A stretch of 64,000 nt of DNA from Bacteroidota bacterium (GCA_005882315.1 VBAR01000005.1:1-64000); one strand, 5' to 3'. Positions 17,330 to 28,657 are shown, counted from the first letter of the stretch. The notes: generated from the letters alone by a model not told the origin. Made by a program: numbers and translations.

Positions 17330-19027
17330 TTATAACATCATCCCAACAGGATTCTCTAAATATTTTTTTACTGTTTGCAGGAAGGCAGCACCGGTTGCTC
17401 CATCTACACTACGATGATCGCAGCTAAGTGTTACTTTCATCACATTACTTACGCCAAACCCTTCGCCTTTTCTTACTACAATTTCTTTTATCCCGCCAAC
17501 AGCCATTATGCAACTGTCAGGTGGGTTGATGATCGCTGTAAATTCTTCAATGCCCATCATACCGAGGTTGGAGATGGTGAATGTATTTCCGCTAAATTCA
17601 TTTGGCTGTAGTTTTTTTGTCTTTGCCTTACCAGAAAGCTCTTTTGATTCGGCAGCTATCTGCGGAAAAGTTTTCTGATCTGCAAAACGAACTACTGGAA
17701 CAATTAAGCCATCTTCTATAGCAACAGCAATTCCAATATGTATATGATGATGGCGACGGATTTTATCTCCCATCCAACTTGCATTTACCGCAGGATGCTG
17801 ACGCAATGCCAATGCACATGCTTTTACCACCATATCATTAAAACTTACTTTCACCGGGCTTAGCTCATTTAGTTGTGTACGGAAACTCATGGCATTATCC
17901 ATATTAATTTCCATGGTAAGATAGAAATGCGGAGCGCTGAATTTACTTTCACCCAAACGTTTTGCAATTATATTACGAATCTGGCTATTCGGTATATCAG
18001 TAAACCCTTCTTCACCTGAAACAGGAGCAAAAACCGGAACAGGTGTCACAGCTTTTGCAGTACTTGGAGCCGGTTGTAGTGAAGCTGCTGCAGTTTGAGG
18101 ACTATAGCTATCCACATCAGCCTTTACAATTCTTCCGCCATCGCCGCTACCGTGAACAGATTTAATATCAATTCCTTTTTCCTGCGCCAATTTTTTTGCA
18201 AGTGGTGAAGCCTTAAGACGGCCATTACTTGTAGCCGGTTGTTGGATACTCGTTGCTGGCTGTGAGGTTGCTGTTTCTGGTACACTTGCTGCTGGTTCCG
18301 CCGACGTAGGCTGAGCACTTACCGCAGCACCACCTTTTGCTGCAGCAACAATTGCATCCACATCTACTTTTCCTTTTTCACCAATAATGCAGAGGAGTGC
18401 ATTCACTTCGATCTTTTGTCCTTTTTCTGCACCTATATATAATAATGTACCGTTCTTATAACTCTCCAGTTCCATGGTGGCTTTATCAGTTTCAATATCC
18501 GCAAGCACTTCGCCTTTCTTTACTGTATCGCCTACTTTCTTATTCCACGATGCGATCACACCTTCCGTCATTGTATCGCTTAGTCTTGGCATTAATACTA
18601 CTTCATCCATTTTGGAAATATCCATTGCCGGGGCAGTTGTAGTTGCAGCCTTAGCTGCAGGTTTGGCTGCTGGTTTTTCAGTGGGAGCAGGCTGCGGACT
18701 TGTTGCTGCCGGTTTTTCAGCGGCAGCTGGTTGTGAACTTGCTGCTGGTTGAGCACTAGTGGTTTTTGTAAGCGAAGAAATATCTTCACCTGCTGAGCCA
18801 ATGATTGCGAGCAGATCATTCACCTGTAGTTTACCTCCTTTATCTGTTCCAATATGTAACAGCACGCCATCTTTATAACTCTCCAGCTCCATAGTAGCTT
18901 TATCAGTTTCTACTTCTGCAAGCAAATCACCTTTTTTTACAGTATCACCCACTTTTTTATGCCATGCAGCAATAACACCTTCAGTCATGGTGTCGCTCAG
19001 GCGGGGCATTAATATTACGTCAGCCAT
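17330..19027 (-). CDS. aceF: Pyruvate dehydrogenase E2, dihydrolipoamide acetyltransferase
   Basis: A 565-residue core subunit of the pyruvate dehydrogenase complex, which transfers the acetyl group from lipoate to CoA. Domains in order: lipoyl 1 with Lys43 in ETDKATMELES, Ala/Pro linker, lipoyl 2 with Lys182 in an identical motif, a second linker, the E3/E1-binding domain at ~272-307 (ASPLAKKLAQEKGID...GGRIVKADV), and the catalytic domain with His538 and Asp542 (SCDHRSVDG). The two lipoyl domains are near-copies, pointing to an internal duplication. No E1 or E3 gene is adjacent. The two Ala/Pro/Gln-rich linkers (~90-135 and ~235-268) are low-complexity. A TAATTTCG element 19 nt upstream may be its -7 box. 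Confidence 0.95.
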   Translation of the reverse strand: MADVILMPRLSDTMTEGVIAAWHKKVGDTVKKGDLLAEVETDKATMELESYKDGVLLHIGTDKGGKLQVNDLLAIIGSAGEDISSLTKTTSAQPAASSQPAAAEKPAATSPQPAPTEKPAAKPAAKAATTTAPAMDISKMDEVVLMPRLSDTMTEGVIASWNKKVGDTVKKGEVLADIETDKATMELESYKNGTLLYIGAEKGQKIEVNALLCIIGEKGKVDVDAIVAAAKGGAAVSAQPTSAEPAASVPETATSQPATSIQQPATSNGRLKASPLAKKLAQEKGIDIKSVHGSGDGGRIVKADVDSYSPQTAAASLQPAPSTAKAVTPVPVFAPVSGEEGFTDIPNSQIRNIIAKRLGESKFSAPHFYLTMEINMDNAMSFRTQLNELSPVKVSFNDMVVKACALALRQHPAVNASWMGDKIRRHHHIHIGIAVAIEDGLIVPVVRFADQKTFPQIAAESKELSGKAKTKKLQPNEFSGNTFTISNLGMMGIEEFTAIINPPDSCIMAVGGIKEIVVRKGEGFGVSNVMKVTLSCDHRSVDGATGAAFLQTVKKYLENPVGMML

Positions 19028-19099
19028 ATCAATTTCAATTGTGCGCCGAAATTAAGGCAAAATGTGGAAACTGAGTGTTAGAAGGGCAGTTATAGTAAA

Positions 19100-20893
19100 T
19101 CAATAATCCAGCTCCAGGCCTAACTTTTCCTTCAGATCCTTTACCAGCGGGTATTGGTCGATCATTTTCTGGAATTGTTGTTTGGCGGTAAGAGGTGCAT
19201 CAATGGCAGGCCGCATTTCTTTATTTTCTTCCATTACTACAAAAAACTTCAACAGCTGGTTGTTTAGTTTTTCTTTTAAGAAGTCAGTTACTTTCAATCC
19301 GTTGTTTTCAACAAACTTAAATTGGATAGAATTGCTTGTCTTAGCATAAAAGTTATGAGCATCGACAATATGCAGGGAGGCCATTTCAAAATTTTGTCCA
19401 GCTGCATTCTTCTGGTCCTTCAGCATTTGAGCAAATTCATTCCATGCTTTTTGCAAGCTTTCAATTTCAAGTGGTGTAGTAGGAATTGTTTTATCACCAT
19501 TAGCGGCTGATTTATACTGGCTACGTATCTTGCTGAGAGCAGAAATCTTTTGATTACCGGGTATTGGTTGTTGGTTGTCCGATGGGGCTTCTTCTTCAAC
19601 TAGGCTTAAAACCGGTTCAGCTTTTTTCTTTGAGGTTTCAATTATCAGTTTTGCTTCATTTGATTTAGGCTTCTGGCTACTGAATCCTGAATCCTGAATT
19701 CTTATTTCTATCGGTGCTATAGAACGAAACGCTATCGGCTTTGCGGCATCAACTAGTTTTTTTTTACTTAAACCGTTGCTGTCGGTTGTGAGCTCAAGAG
19801 CCTGTTGTAAATAACAGAGTTTGATAATGGCAAGTTCAACATGCAATCTTTTATTGCGTGCAGCTTTATAGCTCAGTTCTGCTTCGTTCAGAATATTTAA
19901 AGAGCTGATGAGAAATGCAGGGTTTGCTTTTTTCGCTTCAGCAATATATTTTTCTTTGAATGCTTCAACGGCTTCCATCAGCCCGGCTGTTTTTTCATCT
20001 TTACATACCAGCAGGTTGCGTATGAATTCTGCAAAACCATTCATCACCATATCACCTTCAAATCCTTTACGGTTGATATCATCATACAGCAACATAGCAC
20101 CACTGAGGTTTTGTTGCTGCATACAATCAAGCAATTTGAAATAATAATCTTCGTCCAGAATGTTGAGATGTTCCAATGTATTGGCATAAGCAACATCTCC
20201 GTTTGTAAAACTTACGATCTTATCAAGTATGCTCAATGCATCCCGCATGCAGCCTTCACTTTTCTGGGCTATCAGTTGTAAGGCAGGTTGCTCTGCTTTT
20301 ATTTTTTCTTTTTTACAAATTTCTTCCAGGTGTGCAACGGTATCGCTGATAGTGATCCTTTTAAAATCGAAGATCTGGCAGCGGCTAAGGATCGTTGGGA
20401 GTATTTTATGTTTCTCTGTAGTAGCTAAAATGAAAATGGCATAGGGTGGAGGTTCTTCTAATGTTTTCAAAAAAGCATTGAATGCTGCTGAACTTAACAT
20501 GTGAACCTCATCTATCACATACACTTTGTATTTTCCTGTTTGTGGTACAAAGCGAACCTGGTCAACAAGGTCACGGATATTTTCAACAGAATTATTTGAT
20601 GCAGCATCGAGTTCAAAATAGTTCATCGATGCGCCGTCATTGAATGATTTACAGCTTTGGCATTTATCACAGGCTTCGCCTTCCTTAGTTGGCTTTTCGC
20701 AGTTGATGGTTTTGGCTAAAATTCTTGCACAGGTTGTTTTACCCACACCCCTCGGCCCGCAAAAAAGAAATGCATGCGCCAGTTGATTATTCAGTATCGC
20801 ATTCTTAAGTGTGGTAGTGATATGTGATTGCCCCACGACTGAGTCGAATAATTGTGGTCTGTATTTGCGGGCTGAAACAATAAACTTCTCCAT
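19100..20893 (-). CDS. dnaX: DNA polymerase III subunit gamma/tau
   Basis: A 597-residue clamp-loader ATPase. Visible: Walker A GPRGVGKT (46-53), a zinc module with Cys65, 75, 78 and 81, Walker B with DEVH (128-131), sensor 1 (LATTEKHKILPTILSRC), and AAA+ lid domains. The C-terminal ~200 residues are less conserved, as expected for tau-specific domains that bind polymerase and helicase. The sequence starts MEKFIVSARKYRP, typical of Bacteroidota. Unusually for this window, a GGAGG Shine-Dalgarno lies just before the ATG. No obvious slippery A/T run for programmed frameshifting was noted. Confidence 0.96.
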   Translation of the reverse strand: MEKFIVSARKYRPQLFDSVVGQSHITTTLKNAILNNQLAHAFLFCGPRGVGKTTCARILAKTINCEKPTKEGEACDKCQSCKSFNDGASMNYFELDAASNNSVENIRDLVDQVRFVPQTGKYKVYVIDEVHMLSSAAFNAFLKTLEEPPPYAIFILATTEKHKILPTILSRCQIFDFKRITISDTVAHLEEICKKEKIKAEQPALQLIAQKSEGCMRDALSILDKIVSFTNGDVAYANTLEHLNILDEDYYFKLLDCMQQQNLSGAMLLYDDINRKGFEGDMVMNGFAEFIRNLLVCKDEKTAGLMEAVEAFKEKYIAEAKKANPAFLISSLNILNEAELSYKAARNKRLHVELAIIKLCYLQQALELTTDSNGLSKKKLVDAAKPIAFRSIAPIEIRIQDSGFSSQKPKSNEAKLIIETSKKKAEPVLSLVEEEAPSDNQQPIPGNQKISALSKIRSQYKSAANGDKTIPTTPLEIESLQKAWNEFAQMLKDQKNAAGQNFEMASLHIVDAHNFYAKTSNSIQFKFVENNGLKVTDFLKEKLNNQLLKFFVVMEENKEMRPAIDAPLTAKQQFQKMIDQYPLVKDLKEKLGLELDY

Positions 20894-20896
20894 AAA

Positions 20897-20901
20897 CCTC
20901 C
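20897..20901 (-). promoter_or_regulatory. Shine-Dalgarno-like GGAGG before dnaX
   Basis: Minus-strand GGAGG with a 3-nt gap to the ATG. It stands out because nearly all other genes here lack such a site. The gap is shorter than optimal, so function is uncertain. Confidence 0.35.
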
Positions 20902-21018
20902 GGCCTCTTAAAGGGAGTATAAAAATCCTTTAGAGAGACTTGCAAGATAAGAAACCAAATAATTGAATGATGAGAAGAATTTTACAATGTTGATAAATCT
21001 TCAAAGACTCATTAGTTC

Positions 21019-22221
21019 TCAATTAAGTACTGGATGCGGCTTGAACTCTTTTGTTTGGTCAAACAAATAACGATACGTAGTGAGTATGCGGCTACGGTAA
21101 GTGCCTAATGCTTCAGCGACATTTATCATTTTAGGATTGAATTCGCCGATCCATTGCATTTCGTAGTCATCATAGATAACATGGCCTATATTATATTCAC
21201 CCTTATTATTTATAGTAACACCCTGGATCAGTTTGGCGCCTTCTACTATCATATAGCTGTCCACGCCTCGTCCCTGAACTTCTGGTGCCACCCCAAATAC
21301 AAGTCCCGTAAACTTTTTATTTCTTACAGTAGATTTTATCCAAAGAAATTTCAATTTATGAAACAGGCTGAATTTTCCATGCAGGTGTTTAAACCACTGG
21401 TTCAGGTCAGGTAAATTGATCCAGATGCCAACCGGTTCATTTTTATAATAAACAAACCAGCACAATCTTTCATCGAGCACAGGTTTCATGCTTTTAAACA
21501 TTTTCACTACTACTTTTTCTTCCAGTTGTTTCATACCGCCATGTCCTGCCCAGGCTTTATTATAAACGATCGTAAAATCGTGTGCAAATTTCTCCAGTTG
21601 ATTTTTGTCTATATGCGCTGAACTGAAATCCGGGTTCTTTGCACATTCTGCATGACGGTCGTAAAATTTTTGCTGTATCCTGTCTTTTACCCGCAATGAA
21701 AAACATACCTGGTTGTAATATTTTTTGAATCCATAATTTTCAAATAACAGAACATAATACGACGGATTAAAATTCATGCAGTACATCGGTTCTATTTCAT
21801 GTCCTTTCACCACTAGTCCCCACCACCGGTCCCGTTCACCAAAATTGATCGGTCCATCCATTGCTTCTACGCCACGTTGTATCAGCCAGTGTTTGGCAAC
21901 ATCAAACAACATATCAGCAGCAGCCTGGTCGTTGATGCAATCAAAAAAGCCAATACCACCGACGGGCACATCATCACCCTTGTTCTTATATTTTTTATTT
22001 GTAAATGCGGCAATTCGTCCCAGGAAATTTCCATCCTCATCTTTTAATATCCAGCGGGTGGCTTCCCCAAACCGGTAAGCCTTATTTTTTTTAGTATTAA
22101 AAACCTCATTAACGTCTTTATCCAACGGACGGATATAGGCGGGATTGTTTTTATTAAGTTCAATATTTACCCTAATAAACTCTTTTGCCAGGCTAGTACT
22201 ATTTACTTCCGTTAGTTGCAT
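21019..22221 (-). CDS. GNAT-like protein (large Bacteroidota family)
   Basis: A 400-residue protein with two GNAT-like halves. The first has a DEDGNFLGRIAAFTNKKY beta-hairpin, GGIGFFDCIND and HWLIQRGVEAMDGPINFGERDRWWG; the second ends with FGVAPEVQGRGVDSYMI, resembling the acetyl-CoA-binding Q/RxxGxG/A loop, and MQWIGEFNPKM. Such proteins are usually annotated as hypothetical or N-acetyltransferase; the substrate is unknown. A consensus -7 box lies 8 nt from the ATG, so it is likely transcribed alone as a near-leaderless message. The L,D-transpeptidase gene upstream ends 35 nt before. Confidence 0.7.
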   Translation of the reverse strand: MQLTEVNSTSLAKEFIRVNIELNKNNPAYIRPLDKDVNEVFNTKKNKAYRFGEATRWILKDEDGNFLGRIAAFTNKKYKNKGDDVPVGGIGFFDCINDQAAADMLFDVAKHWLIQRGVEAMDGPINFGERDRWWGLVVKGHEIEPMYCMNFNPSYYVLLFENYGFKKYYNQVCFSLRVKDRIQQKFYDRHAECAKNPDFSSAHIDKNQLEKFAHDFTIVYNKAWAGHGGMKQLEEKVVVKMFKSMKPVLDERLCWFVYYKNEPVGIWINLPDLNQWFKHLHGKFSLFHKLKFLWIKSTVRNKKFTGLVFGVAPEVQGRGVDSYMIVEGAKLIQGVTINNKGEYNIGHVIYDDYEMQWIGEFNPKMINVAEALGTYRSRILTTYRYLFDQTKEFKPHPVLN

Positions 22222-22229
22222 ATAGGTAG

Positions 22230-22237
22230 CAAAAGTA
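22230..22237 (-). promoter_or_regulatory. -7 promoter box of the GNAT-like gene
   Basis: Minus-strand TACTTTTG (full match to TAnnTTTG), 8 nt before the ATG. No good -33 TTG was found. Confidence 0.5.
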
Positions 22238-22256
22238 ATAAACAGCGGCTAAGTGA

Positions 22257-23885
22257 TTATAAAAACATCTTCGCTGCGAGATTCGCATCGTGACCATAAA
22301 TATCATCTCGGAAATTGATACGCCCCTGCTCATCAACCCATGCAGTATAATAAGTAATTATAACGGGGATCGGTTGTTTCACTTTCACAAATTTTTCTTC
22401 ACCACTGTTCATGGCCGCTGAAATTTTTTCAGGTGTCCATTCAGGTTGATCCCGCAAAACATAGTTTGCCATTTTTTCAGGTTCCTGCAACCGTATACAA
22501 CCATGACTATAGGCCCTTTTGTCTTTCTCAAACAAACTTTTTGAAGGGGTATCGTGAAAATAAATATTGAAACTATTGGGGAATAAAAATTTGACTTTTC
22601 CTAATGCATTTCCAGCACCCGGCTTTTGCCGAATGACTGGTAAGCCATCTTCATTACCCGTGATCTCCATATTTTGTCCTTGCAGATAATTTGGGTTTCT
22701 TTCAATTGCAGGTAAAATTTCTTTGCTTACAATACTTGGCGGAACATTCCAGTACGGCGAAAACACTACCTGGTTCAGATCGCCATTAAACATCATTGTA
22801 TTATGTCCTTCCTTACCCACTACAACATTTATATCAAAAACTTTTTTACCACTTTCATAAACATGCAACACAAATTCGGGGATGTTCACTATGATCAAAT
22901 TTCCTTTTGGATCACTGGCAAGCCACCGCATACGATCCATATTCATGAGTATTTGCTGTACTCTTTTTTTTGCAGGAACATTCATTTGTTTGATCAGGGA
23001 ATCTGTAATGACACCTGTAGGGGTGTATCCAAATCGTTCCTGGAAACCTTTTACAGCCAGTTCTAATGTGTCAGAAAACAATTGACTGGTATCGGCTATT
23101 GCCAGATCTCCGGTAGCGAGTAATATCTTTTTTATTGATACTATTTCTGGTGAACTGCTTCCTTTCTTAAGTGATTTTTTTATTGGATTAACCTGCGGTA
23201 AATCCCCCTTTTTTGCAATGTCCAGGTATTTTGCCAATTGATCTTTTAACGCTTTATAGGTTGGATTTACATCTTCAAAATATTTATCATCTTTATGTTT
23301 TTTATTTATCAATGAATCAGCCAAAGCAAGTGCATCTTCTTTTTTGCGGGGTATGAACCGCTCCATTTCTTTACGCTTTACATAACCTTTATCATAATTA
23401 TGTAACATGTATAAAATGAAATGTTGCGTCAATGTAAGCTCAGTGTTCAAATATGTTTTATCAGAAGCTGAAACAGACAAATCATCTTCTGCCAGCAGGT
23501 TATCCATTCTTTTTTGGAACTTTTTATCAGTCAGGGAAGAATCGGGTTCATAAGCCATCACATAATCATGCAGGTTCCAAAAGCCTCGTGCTTGTTCAGT
23601 AAGTCCATTACTGCTAAACCATGCAAACTGGTAATTGCGGGTATTATAAAAGCTGCGCATGCGGCGAGCCAGGGTATCATCTATTTTTTTTTCGGCAACA
23701 AAATTTTCTAATACTGTGCTGTCAAAAAACAGGTTAGAATATGAGTTTGTGGAATTAATTCCACTGTCACGGAGACTAATTTTCTTTTCTGATTCCTGTT
23801 TAGAAGTACTTTCAGTATCGGTATTCACATTATTACAGGCAATAAGCAAAACCGGGATGGCGATAGCGATAAATATTTTTTTCAT
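22257..23885 (-). CDS. L,D-transpeptidase lipoprotein (YcbB/LdtD type)
   Basis: A 542-residue lipoprotein that would make 3-3 cross-links or attach proteins to peptidoglycan in the periplasm. The start MKKIFIAIAIPVLLIACNN gives a lipobox with Cys17; the longer upstream start is rejected for that reason. The order is: N-terminal helical scaffold, a peptidoglycan-binding helical repeat (IKKILLATGDLA...AVKGFQERFGYTPTGVI), then the YkuD catalytic domain with the signature YFHDTPS...YSHGCIRL (His461, Cys463). Length is typical for this type. The gene is divergent from atpD. Confidence 0.92.
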   Translation of the reverse strand: MKKIFIAIAIPVLLIACNNVNTDTESTSKQESEKKISLRDSGINSTNSYSNLFFDSTVLENFVAEKKIDDTLARRMRSFYNTRNYQFAWFSSNGLTEQARGFWNLHDYVMAYEPDSSLTDKKFQKRMDNLLAEDDLSVSASDKTYLNTELTLTQHFILYMLHNYDKGYVKRKEMERFIPRKKEDALALADSLINKKHKDDKYFEDVNPTYKALKDQLAKYLDIAKKGDLPQVNPIKKSLKKGSSSPEIVSIKKILLATGDLAIADTSQLFSDTLELAVKGFQERFGYTPTGVITDSLIKQMNVPAKKRVQQILMNMDRMRWLASDPKGNLIIVNIPEFVLHVYESGKKVFDINVVVGKEGHNTMMFNGDLNQVVFSPYWNVPPSIVSKEILPAIERNPNYLQGQNMEITGNEDGLPVIRQKPGAGNALGKVKFLFPNSFNIYFHDTPSKSLFEKDKRAYSHGCIRLQEPEKMANYVLRDQPEWTPEKISAAMNSGEEKFVKVKQPIPVIITYYTAWVDEQGRINFRDDIYGHDANLAAKMFL

Positions 23886-23954
23886 ACCGATGTTTTGCAA
23901 AAGCCATGCCTTCAATTTATATTTTCCCCACCTTCAAATTCCTTGTTTTTCAAA

Positions 23955-23985
23955 TTGGCAGATTACCCCTACCCCCTTACCTTTG
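23955..23985 (+). promoter_or_regulatory. Promoter of atpDC
   Basis: TTG (-33) at 23955-23957, a 20-nt spacer and TACCTTTG (-7) at 23978-23985, matching the Bacteroidota consensus. The expected start site is ~30 nt before the atpD ATG. Confidence 0.75.
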
Positions 23986-24017
23986 CGGCCTCAAAACAGA
24001 CCTACCTAATTAAATAA

Positions 24018-25517
<1,500 letters not shown>

Positions 25518-25532
25518 AAAGTATTAAAAACT

Positions 25533-25787
25533 ATGAATCTAGAGATTCTTACACCAGAAAGAAAAGTTTTCAGCGATGAAGTGTACGGCGTGCAGATGCC
25601 GGGCATCAGCGGAAGTTTTGAAGTGCTGGACAGACATGCGCCATTAGTGAGTGCATTGAAACCGGGACGTCTGAAGATCCTAAAAGATAAAACACATACA
25701 GAAAGCTTCGATATCCAGGGTGGATTTACCGAAGTATTAAATAATAAAGTAACCGTATTAGTCGAAGGCGCAGTACCCGTGCATTGA
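25533..25787 (+). CDS. atpC: ATP synthase F1 subunit epsilon (short form)
   Basis: An 84-residue protein matching only the N-terminal beta-sandwich of epsilon (LEILTPERKVFSDEVYGVQMPG, GSFEVLDRHAPLVSALKPG, GGFTEVLNNKVTVLVEGA). The C-terminal helical hairpin, which in other bacteria inhibits ATP hydrolysis, is missing: the usual length is ~130 residues. Short forms are normal in Bacteroidota, and the clean stop followed by a terminator argues against a frameshift. It is co-transcribed with atpD. Confidence 0.93.
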   Translation: MNLEILTPERKVFSDEVYGVQMPGISGSFEVLDRHAPLVSALKPGRLKILKDKTHTESFDIQGGFTEVLNNKVTVLVEGAVPVH

Positions 25788-25828
25788 GACAGGAAAACCA
25801 GTTTATCCGGAATTGTGAAATGAAATTG

Positions 25829-25860
25829 TCCCCCCGCTCTTCGTGACCGGGGGGATTTTT
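25829..25860 (+). terminator. Intrinsic terminator of atpDC
   Basis: TCCCCCCG/CGGGGGGA 8-bp stem with an 11-nt loop, followed by five T. Confidence 0.9.
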
Positions 25861-25879
25861 ATTTGTAATAGATGTAAGG

Positions 25880-28522
25880 TCAGTTTATATCATTCCCTTT
25901 ACTATCTACTTTTGTCTTTAGATCTTTTTCCTTTGCCATCTTAACCCTGTACTCAGGGTCTTTTAATAATTTTTGCACATCATCCAGCTTAGCAATATAA
26001 ATACTGCGGCCATGTGTGCCGATCACAATTTCATTATCCCTTTGTTGTATTGTTATGTCATGTACCGGAACGGATTTAGGCATACCTGCATTCCATAACA
26101 TAAAATTATTTCCTTTATCAATGCTTACATACAATCCACCATCTGTTCCTACATACAATATGCTGTCATACTTCGGGTCTTCTTTTATTACATTGATGGG
26201 TTCGTTTGGCAGATCTTTTCCAATTGTAGTCCAAGATTGTCCGTAATCTTCACTTACATATAAATACGGCGCAAAATTATCGAAGCGATAACCGTTCAAT
26301 GAAACATATACTCTTGAATTTTTATGACCAGAAGCAGTAACACGGCTAACCCAGAGATTGTTTGTTTGAAGTTTGAGAGAAGTTTGAGGTTTTCCTGTTA
26401 TAGTCTTTACTTTTGTTTTTGAAGAAGGCTGTGTAGTTATTACAGTTTGGTTTATCTGCTCCCAATTATATCCTCCGTCTTTTGTTATATGAATATTGCC
26501 ATCATCCGAACCTGTATATACCAATCCAAATTGTAAAGGTGATTCGTGAATAGTTGTAAGTGTACCATAAGGTACATTACCCGGTTTTCTGCCATTGGTT
26601 AAATCCGGGGTCATTGGTAATAATGTATCAGCTTTATTTAATGAACGATAAAAACGGTTGGCACCATAATAAAGTACATCAGGATTATGCTGGCTAAGCC
26701 AAATAGGCGTCTGCCAGTTAAAACGCAAAGGTTTATCACCTAATTCATGCCTCGGAGTAATTCGTTTTGTGTTTTCTCTTGTCACCCGGTTGGTTCTTGC
26801 ATAAGAGCCAAACTGCGAACCGGAGTAAGTGGTAACATTATCTCTTGGATCTACCTGCACCTGCATACCATCACCACCACCGATACTTGTTTCTGCTGTA
26901 ACAGTTTGACCCAAACCTGATCCAGCAAATGGATTGCGGGGTGATTGAGAAGGAAAAACCCATACACCATTATCCTGCAAACCACCATAAACATTATAAG
27001 GTCTTGCATTGTCGGTGGTGATCCCATAAAACTGTCCGACAGGTATTGAATTGGCTTTAAACCAATGCTCGCCATAATCATACGAGAGATTGATGCCACC
27101 GTCATTTCCGTTGATGATATGGCCATCACGTTTAGGGTTTACCCACAACGCATGATGATCTGCATGCACACCTGATTTATCAATGCTTACAAAATTCTTT
27201 CCACCATCTTTTGAGTACATCGCATTAAAGCCAAGTATATAAACATTCTCCGGATTAGTAGAGGATGTATAAATTTTTGCAAAGTAATAGCCATATGTAT
27301 TGAAAGTAGGAATGGCTTTATCATGTGTTTTCTTCCATGTTTTTCCTGCATCATCGCTGCGGTATACTTCACAACCATAAATGCCTGTATTCTGAAAACC
27401 ATCATCACTGTCGAGGTAATCGTATAGTGCAGTGGGTGGTACTTTATCGGTTTTCACCAATTCTTTCACACCTGCACCAGTATATTTCGCCGGAAAGAAA
27501 TTTTTGCGGAGAAATGTATCGATCCACCGTGTTTCTAATGCAAGGAATTGTTCTTTTGTAATGGATTTGAAAAATTCTTTTTTATAACTCGAGTCAGCTT
27601 TCTTCTGTGTTGTATCAGGTTTTGGATTATTGTTATCTACAATTGCATAAACAATATTCGGGTTTTTCGGAAATACACACAGACCAATACGTCCGATCTT
27701 TTCACCGGTCATAAAACCTGAGCCGGGACCGGAAACAAATTGCCATGTATCGCCGCCATCATTGCTTTTATAAATGCCGCTGGTCTTTCCGCTTTCTTCA
27801 AATTGCCATGCACGCCTTGTTTTATACCAAACGGCTGCATACACTTCTTTCGGGTTGGATGGATTAATATCCATTTCCACTGCACCAGTATTATCATCAA
27901 CAAATAAAGTTTGTTTCCATGTTTTTCCCCCGTCTGTTGTTTTGTAAACACCGCGGTCTTTATTAGGAGAATACAAATGACCCAATGCTGCTACCCAAAT
28001 AGTGTTCGGATCAGTCGGATGCAATAAGATTTTTCCGATATGATGTGATTCAGGTAAACCCTGGTAGCTCCATGTCTTACCATTGTCTGAACTTTTATAA
28101 ACGCCTATACCAGCATAAGAAGAACGGCTGCTGTTTACTTCACCAGTACCGATCCAGATAGTTTTGTTTTTCCAATCAACAGCAATGTCGCCAATAGTCA
28201 AAATATCTTCGCTATCGAAAATGGGATTAAATGATTGACCATTGTTGGTGGTATGCCACAGACCACCACTCGCATAGGCGGCATAAAATTCTGTCGGGTC
28301 TTCAGGGTTAGCTTCAATATCAACAACACGGCCACTCATAGTAACTGGGCCGATATTGCGGAATTTAACATTATTCACTAAAGAATTCTGTTCAAGAGTC
28401 TTGCGCTGTTGAATAGTTTTCAGTCTTTCTTCTCCAGAAGTAGGGGCTGGCTGTGAGTAGGTTGTTAAACTAAGAACAAGTACTGAAACGAAGCAGCAAA
28501 ATTGTATTAATTTCGTAAGCAT
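25880..28522 (-). CDS. Secreted BNR/sortilin-like beta-propeller protein
   Basis: An 880-residue exported protein with signal MLTKLIQFCCFVSVLVLSLTTYSQ. It carries many Asp-box motifs of the S-x-D-x-G-x-T-W type (SSDNGKTWSYQG, TTDGGKTWKQT, SNDGGDTWQFV, SEDYGQSWTTIG), as in VPS10/sortilin and BNR-repeat propellers, and a late EIVIGTHGRSIYI. Such proteins are often labelled glycosyl hydrolase, but no catalytic residues can be assigned; binding of glycans or peptides is equally possible. No T9SS sorting domain is seen at the C-terminus (ends SKGNDIN). It may be read together with a small membrane ORF that ends 18 nt upstream. Confidence 0.83.
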   Translation of the reverse strand: MLTKLIQFCCFVSVLVLSLTTYSQPAPTSGEERLKTIQQRKTLEQNSLVNNVKFRNIGPVTMSGRVVDIEANPEDPTEFYAAYASGGLWHTTNNGQSFNPIFDSEDILTIGDIAVDWKNKTIWIGTGEVNSSRSSYAGIGVYKSSDNGKTWSYQGLPESHHIGKILLHPTDPNTIWVAALGHLYSPNKDRGVYKTTDGGKTWKQTLFVDDNTGAVEMDINPSNPKEVYAAVWYKTRRAWQFEESGKTSGIYKSNDGGDTWQFVSGPGSGFMTGEKIGRIGLCVFPKNPNIVYAIVDNNNPKPDTTQKKADSSYKKEFFKSITKEQFLALETRWIDTFLRKNFFPAKYTGAGVKELVKTDKVPPTALYDYLDSDDGFQNTGIYGCEVYRSDDAGKTWKKTHDKAIPTFNTYGYYFAKIYTSSTNPENVYILGFNAMYSKDGGKNFVSIDKSGVHADHHALWVNPKRDGHIINGNDGGINLSYDYGEHWFKANSIPVGQFYGITTDNARPYNVYGGLQDNGVWVFPSQSPRNPFAGSGLGQTVTAETSIGGGDGMQVQVDPRDNVTTYSGSQFGSYARTNRVTRENTKRITPRHELGDKPLRFNWQTPIWLSQHNPDVLYYGANRFYRSLNKADTLLPMTPDLTNGRKPGNVPYGTLTTIHESPLQFGLVYTGSDDGNIHITKDGGYNWEQINQTVITTQPSSKTKVKTITGKPQTSLKLQTNNLWVSRVTASGHKNSRVYVSLNGYRFDNFAPYLYVSEDYGQSWTTIGKDLPNEPINVIKEDPKYDSILYVGTDGGLYVSIDKGNNFMLWNAGMPKSVPVHDITIQQRDNEIVIGTHGRSIYIAKLDDVQKLLKDPEYRVKMAKEKDLKTKVDSKGNDIN

Positions 28523-28540
28523 AAACGAGGTGTTTTGGCG

Positions 28541-28657
28541 TTATTCATGTGTGGCCGAAGAATGCTGAGCAAAGTTCTGAACGTAAAAGAGTGCGACGCA
28601 ACAGACGATGAGCAGAATTACTGCAGCCGGAAACAAAAATCTAATATCATCAAACAT
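28541..28657 (-). CDS. Possible 38-residue membrane protein upstream of the BNR gene
   Basis: Minus-strand ORF from ATG 28657 to TAA 28541. The product opens MFDDIRFLFP, then has a strongly hydrophobic helix (AAVILLIVCCVALFYV) and a short polar end. It ends 18 nt before the BNR-propeller start, an operon-like arrangement. Against it: its ATG lies only 8 nt from the divergent start of the next gene, and a consensus TATGTTTG box overlaps the ATG itself, which would put the transcription start inside the ORF. Real small membrane gene or leader artefact cannot be decided. Confidence 0.33.
   Translation of the reverse strand: MFDDIRFLFPAAVILLIVCCVALFYVQNFAQHSSATHE

Noticed and set aside
18124-18819. 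Gln- and Leu-rich alternative frames in aceF
   Set aside because: Shadows of the Ala/Pro/Gln-rich interdomain linkers of the E2 subunit.
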